This document shows positions 7,219 through 14,300 of a stretch of 14,429 bases of DNA, in pieces. The notes under the pieces were generated by a model. The model did no database searches. It was not told the DNA's origin and saw only the letters and a program-made list of their open reading frames with translations. The stretch's first letter is position 1. Each line of letters opens with the position of its first letter. Location of the stretch: the NCBI GenBank assembly GCA_005877855.1, contig VBOF01000002.1, positions 1-14,429 on the forward strand, written 5' to 3'. This DNA is from Nitrospirota bacterium. Lineage in GTDB: Bacteria; Nitrospirota; Nitrospiria; Nitrospirales; NS-4. The position numbers and the translations under genes were made by a program.

Positions 7219-8250
7219 TCAGTTCCTCGGAAGCCGGATCCTGGCCCAGTTCTTGGTGATCGTGAAGACCAGGAAAATCTCTAGCTTATCCATGACCGAA
7301 AGGTCTTTCTGGTTCCAGAGTTCCGCGTAGCGCTTCAAGGTCTCATCTCCAGTCAAACGGCCCAGCACCGAAAGAAGGAGACAATTCAAGTTGTGATAGT
7401 GAGGAGGACAGAGGTAACCATGGGAACCGTACCAGCTCCACTTGTTGCGGTAATTCCAAAATTCCAGCCTATGCTTAAGCCCGCCGATCCCGTCAGCAAA
7501 TAGCTGGGAAATCCTGGGGTCGCAGGTTTCTACAGAGATGTCGTAAAGTCCGAGAAGGCTGAAAAGAAAGCCGTCCAAAACCCTTGGCAGAGGATACGCG
7601 GGGTATTCTTCATAGAGCACGTACCCCCTTTCTAAGGTACGGACCCCTCCATCTTCTACATTCTTTTCGAAGACCCTGGTAGCCGCACGACAGATATCGA
7701 GCAGGTGCTCATGGCCGGTAATTCTATAGCCGCGGACCAGTGCGCTCATTGCGAGCCCCTGTGCCATGGCACAGACCCACGGGGCTTTGAGCAAACAATA
7801 ACCTTCCTGCCAATCGAATGTATAAGGCCAGATTACTGAGCCACCGTGACCCGGGACTCCACCAGTAACGAGCCAGTCCACTTGTTTCAAAAACGTGTCA
7901 CAGCCTGCCGAATCCAGGCCCCGCAAAAAGCGCTCCAAGCTTACGAGCCCGTACCAGGCAATGTAAGCAGGATTGTAAGTCTCCCCAAAATGCCTGGACC
8001 GATGTAACGGAACCCCCTGAAGATTGAGAACCATGGCATCGAAGAACAAGCTGTGGCTGTAAATGTAATAGTGACGCGATTCCCTGGGACCCGCGGCCGG
8101 AACTGTCTCCATAGGGTAGTTGAATCGAAAGCCTAGAATCTCTCTCCGGAGTGCTTGGGTAGCCCACCAAACAGCTTTCATAGACCGAAGCATCCTAGGA
8201 GGGGTACCCCCTAGACGGCTTTCTAGAGTCTCGATGCTGATTGTGGTCAT
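7219..8250 (-). CDS. D-glucuronyl C5-epimerase C-terminal domain protein
   Basis: This 343-residue protein matches the pattern of the D-glucuronyl C5-epimerase C-terminal (alpha/alpha-barrel) family, whose known members convert glucuronic to iduronic acid in heparan-like chains. Recognisable blocks are HFGETYNPAYIAWYGL (87-102), APWVCAMAQGLAMSALVR (156-173) and GGVRTLERGYVLYEEYP (201-217). They are followed by LPRVLDGFLFSLLGLYD (221-237) and SWYGSHGYLCPPHYHNLN (272-289), the last rich in the Tyr/His expected around the active site. No signal peptide or membrane segment is clear, so it probably acts in the cytoplasm on a precursor or lipid-linked chain. Its start ATG overlaps the carbamoyltransferase stop (ATGA, 8250-8247), indicating coupled translation. 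Hand counts suggest lower GC here than in asnB. The family call is good; epimerase activity is inference, and another sugar or a degradative role is possible. Confidence 0.78.
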   Translation of the reverse strand: MTTISIETLESRLGGTPPRMLRSMKAVWWATQALRREILGFRFNYPMETVPAAGPRESRHYYIYSHSLFFDAMVLNLQGVPLHRSRHFGETYNPAYIAWYGLVSLERFLRGLDSAGCDTFLKQVDWLVTGGVPGHGGSVIWPYTFDWQEGYCLLKAPWVCAMAQGLAMSALVRGYRITGHEHLLDICRAATRVFEKNVEDGGVRTLERGYVLYEEYPAYPLPRVLDGFLFSLLGLYDISVETCDPRISQLFADGIGGLKHRLEFWNYRNKWSWYGSHGYLCPPHYHNLNCLLLSVLGRLTGDETLKRYAELWNQKDLSVMDKLEIFLVFTITKNWARIRLPRN

Positions 8251-9974
8251 TTCTTCTCCACCAGCCAGTTCTCAATCGCTAGTGTCGTGAGTCCCGAGCG
8301 ATCGAACACATCCAACGAGTCCCATGGGCTGCTGGCGATTGGGAAACCATGCAGGTTAAAAGAGGTGTTGAGAAGCCCCCCAATCCCGGTCAGCCTCTCA
8401 AACTCTTTTAAGATTGCGTGGTATCTTGGATTCCACATGCGCTCTACCACCTGCGGTCTGACTGTAAAATCGTATGGGTGGATCGCAGCAGTTAATTCCC
8501 GTCGCCGCTCGGAGGTGTCAAATGTGAGAATCATGTATGGCGCAGGCACTCTCTTAGGATTTACGATGTAGTCTGATGCGCGCTCACCTAGTAGGGACGG
8601 AGCAAACGGCATCCAGAAGTCCCGGGCCTTGATCGCTTCGTTGATAATGCGAATTACTCGAGGGTCGCTGGGATTGGCCAGGATCGAGCGATTGCCGAGG
8701 GCTCGGGCGCCGAACTCCTCGCGGCCGGCATGGCGTGCCACCACACATCCCTCGGCCAGTCGCTCGGCAACCTTGTGTTCGATGTTTTTGACCCACTGGA
8801 ATTGGACAGGCGCCCGAAACCTGAATGTTCGCAACGCATCTTCAACTTCAGCATCGGAAAATTGAGGTCCCCAATAGAGATCTCGTAGCGGGGCCATCTT
8901 GTGAATTCCAGCCTTCTCTGCATAAATGCAATATGCCGCACCCATGGCATTGGTTTCGTCGCCGCAGGAAGGATAGATGAAAAGCTCTTCGACCTCGGGA
9001 AGTTCCATGATGAGCTTGTTCACCTTGACGTTCATGAATATTCCACCCCCCAGGGCCACGCGGCGTACTCCCGTTTCTCGCACACAGTTACTTACCCACT
9101 GTGTGAGGATCGTCTCCGTAAATCGCTGCAGCCCGCCTGCAATCCAGTCAAAGCGCTCGCGCTCCAGTAGGCTTCTGAAAAATCGGTACGAGTAATATGT
9201 CTCCGGGCATCGTTCAGTCTTCTCCCAGCCTAGTGGTTGGCGGGGGTTGAAGCGGATTAGTCCCATAAACTTCTGAAACACTCGCTCCGCGCCTTTAGGA
9301 TCTGCATAGGGTGCGAGCCCCATGACCTTGTATTCGTGCTCCAGAGGGACCATGCCCATAAGAAAGGTCACCATGGCATAGATGTTGCCCAACGAGTGCG
9401 CCATGGGGATCTGGTGGAGGCGCTCAAGCCGACCCTTCCGGCCAATGCTGACCGACGCACAGACGCCATCCCCAGATCCATCTGCAGTCAGCACCAAGAT
9501 ATCATCGTAGAAATTAGCCAGCCCATAGTACGCTGCCGATGCATGCGCGGTATGATGCTCCACAAACACAATCCGCTCCCTCGGAAATCCTAAGGCTAGG
9601 AGCTCTTTCACGCGGTCATCCTGACGTCGGCTGCGAATTCGCTCCAACATTCCGAGGGACTTCGCACCTGCCCGAATCATCCGCTTCAGCTTGCGTTGCG
9701 CGGTCTTATCCCAATCATTATTCCGTTCGTACTCTTCCAGGAGTTGCTCGCGCGTCATGGGGAAAGCAGCGTGGTAGCCGTTGATGGCTGCCCAGTCGAC
9801 TCGCCCTGGCGAAATGCCAGCGGTCTTCAAAACAAAGTCGATAGCCTGAGTCGGCATGCCTGACCAGTTCTTAACTCGGCGTAGCCGCTCCTCCTGAACC
9901 GCAGCGATGATTTGGCCGTCTTCGTAAAGGCAAGCTGCCGCGTTATGCCCGTCATTGATTCCTAAGACTCTCAC
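8247..9974 (-). CDS. Carbamoyltransferase, NodU/CmcH family
   Basis: These enzymes transfer a carbamoyl group from carbamoyl phosphate, via carbamoyl-adenylate, to a hydroxyl (Nod-factor sugars by NodU, cephem by CmcH, aminoglycosides by TobZ). The 575-residue protein shows the N-terminal Kae1-like domain: LGINDGHNAAACL (4-16), AAVQEERLRRVKN (24-36) and the metal-binding HHTAH (140-144). ADGSGDG (164-170), EHEYKVMGLAPYA (212-224), GGIFMNVKVN and GDETNAMGAAY follow. The C-terminal YrdC-like domain carries REEFGARALGNRSILANP and LLNTSFNLHGFPI. It starts with GTG at 9974, preceded by AGGTAGGA; the upstream glycosyltransferase ends 6 bases before. In this operon it most likely carbamoylates an EPS sugar, an inference from context. 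Confidence 0.93.
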   Translation of the reverse strand: MRVLGINDGHNAAACLYEDGQIIAAVQEERLRRVKNWSGMPTQAIDFVLKTAGISPGRVDWAAINGYHAAFPMTREQLLEEYERNNDWDKTAQRKLKRMIRAGAKSLGMLERIRSRRQDDRVKELLALGFPRERIVFVEHHTAHASAAYYGLANFYDDILVLTADGSGDGVCASVSIGRKGRLERLHQIPMAHSLGNIYAMVTFLMGMVPLEHEYKVMGLAPYADPKGAERVFQKFMGLIRFNPRQPLGWEKTERCPETYYSYRFFRSLLERERFDWIAGGLQRFTETILTQWVSNCVRETGVRRVALGGGIFMNVKVNKLIMELPEVEELFIYPSCGDETNAMGAAYCIYAEKAGIHKMAPLRDLYWGPQFSDAEVEDALRTFRFRAPVQFQWVKNIEHKVAERLAEGCVVARHAGREEFGARALGNRSILANPSDPRVIRIINEAIKARDFWMPFAPSLLGERASDYIVNPKRVPAPYMILTFDTSERRRELTAAIHPYDFTVRPQVVERMWNPRYHAILKEFERLTGIGGLLNTSFNLHGFPIASSPWDSLDVFDRSGLTTLAIENWLVEKK

Positions 9975-9980
9975 GAGATC

Positions 9981-11180
9981 CTACCTTTCTGCCCGTTCGT
10001 CGACATTGCCCTTGGCTACCGACTCATCCTGTTGGTGCTCATCAGTTCCACCAACGAGTTCGTTGTAGAGACTGAGGAGACGACCTGCGGTATTGGTCGG
10101 GTTGCCTTCCCCTGCTTTAGCAGATACCTCACCGATGTGATTCAGCGTGTGTTCAAGCTTGGCCACCAAATCCTGGACCTCGCCTTTCCGGAACGTGATG
10201 ACGCCCTCCGGCCGATAATCCGTATCACTGGCCACGACTGGAACACCAAGGGCCAGGGCTTCCCTTACCGAATTTGAATCCCCATCAAAATAGGTAGGTC
10301 GAACAAACGCTGTGAGGCTTTTCATTACTCCAAGCACAGCATCATGTGGCAGCGGGCCAGTGAACATCACCTGGTCACGAATCGATCCGAAGCCATTGAT
10401 CTGGCATTCCACGTCCTGGCGCGGACCCACGAGGACAAGCCCGACCCGAGGGTAGGCGTTCCGCAGCTCCTCCAGTCCCGCGAGGAGAAGCGGCACCCCA
10501 TACTCGGGCTCGAGGGTTCCCCGTTTTGGTACAGAGACCGTGGCGCCTAGTACAGGAAAATGATCCTTCAGGAAGGCTTGAATGGGGACAGGGACAGGCG
10601 CTGGGTTTATGGAGTTCAGTCCTAGAAATCCCGGCACGATCGCAACCTTGTGAGGGGCAGCCCCGAATCGAACCAGCGCTTGTCGCATCCGCTCGTTCCG
10701 ACAAATCAGCCGCCCACCGAGCACGACCGTCGCCCGGATGAGCAGGCGCACCAGTGAGCCGGCGTTGACGACGTAGTCCGGCGCATGACCGGACCCAAAG
10801 GCCAGAATCGTCCGCCGGCCATGGCCTACCCCCGCAAGCGCACAGAACAAACTGCACAGCCAGCTCTTGAGGTTGTGTCCGTTCGTGAAGAGGTGCACGA
10901 GGTAACCCTGCCTGGCGAACTGCGACACCTTCTTCACAAAATCCCACGGGCCCTTCACCGGAATGCAGCCCGTGATCTTGGCGGTCCGCAATTCTCCGAT
11001 ATTCAACACCACACATTCGCAGGAACCGACCTGGGTCAGGTAGCGCTGCCATTCATAAATCTGAACAGCCAACCCGCCGTAAGGCGGTGGGTAAGGTCCG
11101 ACCAATAGGACTTTCAACCTGGTCCCTGAAACCTTCCCCATCTTCTCCCAAACCTTGTCGTTGCCACGTAGATTCAGCAC
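9981..11180 (-). CDS. Family 4 glycosyltransferase, first gene of the EPS block
   Basis: This 399-residue GT-B transferase has the GT4 N-terminal signature VLLVGPYPPPYGGLAVQIYEW, split by a PPYGG acceptor-side loop (about 24-45). An inter-domain part (RNERMRQALVRFG...KVAIVPGF) follows. The C-terminal donor domain contains GLVLVGPRQ, VMFTGPLPHDAVLGVM and RPTYFDGDSNSVREALALG, where the E of VREALALG and the preceding D/S positions form the E-x7-E-like nucleotide-sugar site. The tail after residue 375 is polar and probably disordered. The longest reading starts at GTG 11180; ATG 11141 (MGKVSG) with GGGAG three bases upstream is an alternative that removes 13 residues. It is the first gene on this strand after the divergent region, so the operon promoter should lie in or just before 11181-11300, but I could not identify a convincing one. 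Specificity unknown. Confidence 0.88.
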   Translation of the reverse strand: MLNLRGNDKVWEKMGKVSGTRLKVLLVGPYPPPYGGLAVQIYEWQRYLTQVGSCECVVLNIGELRTAKITGCIPVKGPWDFVKKVSQFARQGYLVHLFTNGHNLKSWLCSLFCALAGVGHGRRTILAFGSGHAPDYVVNAGSLVRLLIRATVVLGGRLICRNERMRQALVRFGAAPHKVAIVPGFLGLNSINPAPVPVPIQAFLKDHFPVLGATVSVPKRGTLEPEYGVPLLLAGLEELRNAYPRVGLVLVGPRQDVECQINGFGSIRDQVMFTGPLPHDAVLGVMKSLTAFVRPTYFDGDSNSVREALALGVPVVASDTDYRPEGVITFRKGEVQDLVAKLEHTLNHIGEVSAKAGEGNPTNTAGRLLSLYNELVGGTDEHQQDESVAKGNVDERAER

Positions 11181-11253
11181 TCTCTTACACCACCTTTTTA
11201 CCTGCTCTTAACCAGCCTTTCCCGTGCTTCTTATAGACGTGCCTTAGTGTCTG

Positions 11254-11268
11254 TGGAGCTTACATTGC
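11254..11268 (+). promoter_or_regulatory. Sigma-54-like -24/-12 element
   Basis: TGG (11254-11256) and TTGC (11265-11268) keep the invariant GG-N10-GC spacing of RpoN promoters; the bases between match the consensus poorly. Predicted transcription start is about 11280, some 80 bases before the large gene. It fits because PrsK/PrsR circuits are known to drive sorted-protein genes through sigma-54. It is incompatible with the RNA helix that uses 11267-11275, unless a second upstream promoter exists. Confidence 0.35.
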
Positions 11269-11353
11269 CGAGGACCCTTTCCCGAGAAAGGCAACCCCAC
11301 CGCGCAACAGCTCCACGGGAGCATGGTGGTCTTCGGCCCGTACCACGGAAAGG
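11267..11353 (+). promoter_or_regulatory. Candidate structured mRNA leader with anti-Shine-Dalgarno element
   Basis: In the plus transcript GCCGAGGAC (11267-11275) can pair with GUCUUCGGC (11329-11337) over 9 bases with one G-U. Inside are two hairpins. One is CCUUUC/GAAAGG with loop CCGA (11276-11291). The other is GCUCC/GGAGC with loop ACG (11310-11322), capped under CACC/GGUG (11298-11301 with 11325-11328). The result is a three-way junction. Separately, CCUUUCC (11276-11282) is fully complementary to the Shine-Dalgarno GGAAAGG (11347-11353) of the large gene, so two exclusive folds exist. No known riboswitch class was recognised. Pairing was found by eye; no energies were computed. Confidence 0.4.
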
Positions 11354-11358
11354 CCACG

Positions 11359-14300
11359 ATGTTTTCCGGAAAGCGCTCACCTGCCAATCGGAGCCGGCTC
11401 AACCTTGCCATCGCGTTGGTCGTCACCGCAGCCTGCTTCACGGTCCCGGTGTCCCCTCAATCGGCAGCGCCGCCTCCACCTTCCACTGGTTTTATGGTCA
11501 CTGCATCCCAGTTCCCTCCGGTCAGCGGCGCCGTCGTGCTGACCGCCTCGGGGTTCAGTACCACAAACCTCGTGGGCGTCCAGTTCGTGATTGATGGGCT
11601 CATACCTGCTGGGTACGCCGGTGCCGGCAGCGCACTACCCCCTTATTACGGCTATCCTTTAAATGCCGAGATCACCACCGGGTTCAGTGGCGGTTCTGTG
11701 CAGACGACCTGGGCGGCGTCCATTGAGAAGAATGGCGCGCATCGCCTGGCGGCGGTCGCGCGCTACGCCGATGGCTCGAAGATCGTCTCCTCCGATCTCA
11801 ACCTGACCGTGAGTAACCCCGACTTCTACAACCGGCAGCTTTACGTCGATTCGGCCATTGGCAATGATGCCAACGATGGTTTAGCCGCAACGGTCGGGGG
11901 CGGGCATGGACCGTGGCGCACGCTTCAAAAGGCCGCAAATTCCGTCGTGGCGGGAGATACCGTCTATATCAAGGGCACGTTTGCGGGAGACCCTGCTGGG
12001 ACTATGAATGTGCTGAATGTCAACGGCACGGCAGCACAACCCATCAAATTCACCTCGACGGCGGGCCAGCAGGCGACGCTCAGCGGCGGCCTGACGAGTT
12101 CCGGCAAGATGATTTATAACGAAATGGCCACTGGCACATCGAGCTATCTGCTCATTGATAACTTGCATCTGACCAATGCGATTGCCTACGAGCCTGTGAT
12201 CGCATTTCGTGATTCGGATCACCTCGTCATCAGTAACATTCTGATCGACGGGGGCAGTAATGGCACGATTCGCGGCATCCGGTTCAGGACCACCTCCGAT
12301 TCCATCATTCGCGATGCGCAGAACATTGCGGTGGGGGCCGTCACTGGGGTCAATGCCGGCAACAATGGGGATGGCATCCTGATTAATTATGGCAGTCAGC
12401 GCAATCGCATCATCAACAATGCCATCGGAGACAGTAGCCATGTGGGCATCACGATCGGGCTCCGGGGCACGGGCGGCGCGCTCGATGGGCCGACCGACCC
12501 TGCGTACTATAACGTGGTGGCCTTTAACGTCTGCCACAACCACTTTGCGCGGTGCATTAGCACGAATCAATCAGGACTGTACACACTGATTGAATACAAC
12601 ACCATGGCCGATGCCGTGTCCGTCACGGGCACGGCGGCGATCAACTCGCCGGATCTCCTTGGGGTGAACTCGTCCAATAACACCATCCGCTTCAATCAGT
12701 TGTACGGAGGGCGCGGGACGGTCGCGATCCTCTTGGCCTCGTATGAGTTAAATTTCAGTCAGATTGCGTCGTTCAACGAGATTTATAACAATGTCGTCTA
12801 CGACAACGCGGGGCAAGCGTTTAGCTTCTCCGACAGCAGCGGGCTCCTATCCCAACACAACAAGATTTACAACAACATCTTTTTTCATAACACGGGAATC
12901 AGTCCTAACAGTCCGGCAGGAACGACGCCGCAAAGCAATGTCTATCACTTTAACAATACCGTCGATTGGGTGGCAGGCGCCTACGGCTACAACGAGGTGC
13001 GCAACAACATCTTTCTCCGCAACACAGGCACGGCCGGAGAGATGACCATCACCAAGGAGAGAAACAGCTCCGCCGGCGGCTATTGGGACATCGAGAACAC
13101 CATCGCCCAGATCCAGAGCGATCCCAATCTTGGCCAGTATTGGTCGGGCAATATCGAACTCGACCCGCTCTTTGTCAACGCGGCGGGCGCAGACTTTCAT
13201 CTGCAACCTGGGAGCCCCGCGATTCAGGCGGGCAAGATCATTCCTGGCTACCCGTACACCGGCGTGGGGCCCGATATGGGCGCGTTTTCGTCCGGCGGCA
13301 CACCCCCCTCTTCCACTGACACCACACCTCCGTCTGTTTCCCTGACCGCTCCGTCCAATGGAGCGACGGTCTCCGGGTCTTCCGTGACAGTCTCAGCCAA
13401 TGCCACGGACAACGTTGGTGTAGCAGGCGTCCAGTTCAAGTTGGATGGCTCTAACACCGGCTCCGAAATCACCTCCGCTCCTTACAACTACATCCTGAAC
13501 ACCACCCTGGTGGCCAACGGCACTCACACCCTGACCGCGGTGGCCCGCGATGCCGCCGGGAATCTGGCCACCTCAGCAAGCGTGACGGTTACAGTCTCGA
13601 ATACCACTTCACCACCGCCTCCGCCGTCAGGGCCTTTCTCAGTGTCGCCCAGCAGCCTGTCCTTCGGATCGGTCGCCATCGGAACCACCAGCGCTGAGGG
13701 GCATGTGGTGGTCACCAATACGAGCGCGACGGGCGCCTCGCTGACCAGCGTCGCCCTGACCGGCCCGTTTGCCCTCTCGAGGAACTTCTGTTTGGCCAAT
13801 GGGACGTGGAACGGCATTCTGGCGCCGGGCACACATTGCGATATCTCTGTCGTCTTTGCTCCGACATTAGCAGGGAACGCGACGAGCACGCTGACGCTCA
13901 ATGCGGCGGGAAGCTCCTATGCGGTGGGGCTCTCCGGCACTGGCTCTGCGCCACCCGACACCACACCACCGTCTGTTTCCCTGACCGCTCCGTCCGCAGG
14001 GGCGACGGTCTCCGGCACGATCACGGTCTCGGCCAGCGCTAGCGACAACGTGGGCGTCGTGGGGGTGCAGTTTAAGCTCGACGGGGCCAACCTAGGAGCC
14101 GAAATCACCACGGCGCCGTATACCCTCTCGTGGAATACCACCACCGCCACCAATGCGGCGCATACCCTGACGGCCGTCGCGCGCGATGCCGCCGGGAACA
14201 CCGCCACCTCCGCCGCGGTCAGCGTGACGGTGGATAACGCGCCGCCCACGGTCTCGCTCACGGCGCCCACCGCGGGGCGGTCAATCAAGGGCACCATCAC

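Noticed and set aside
10375..11052. Minus-strand 225-residue reading frame within the first glycosyltransferase
   Set aside because: Out-of-frame shadow with Arg/Pro/Cys-rich low-complexity sequence; the GT4 frame has clear motifs.
11181..11240. Sigma-70 promoter for the minus-strand operon (TATAAG on the minus strand near 11230)
   Set aside because: The -10-like hexamer has no acceptable -35 partner at 16-18 bases, so it cannot be supported.
11264..11345. Cyclic-di-GMP-I (GEMM) riboswitch
   Set aside because: Short look-alike words occur (AAAGGCAA, GCGCAA, CCACGGG), but the conserved core with its paired GGCAAACC and GACGCAAAGCC segments and the tetraloop-receptor layout is not present.
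11881..12570. Minus-strand 229-residue reading frame, plus others at 12847-13206, 13248-13472, 13524-13901 and 13917-14429
   Set aside because: All are antisense to the long beta-helix/Ig frame and mirror its repeats (for example recurring SLNCTPTTPTLS); no family was recognised.
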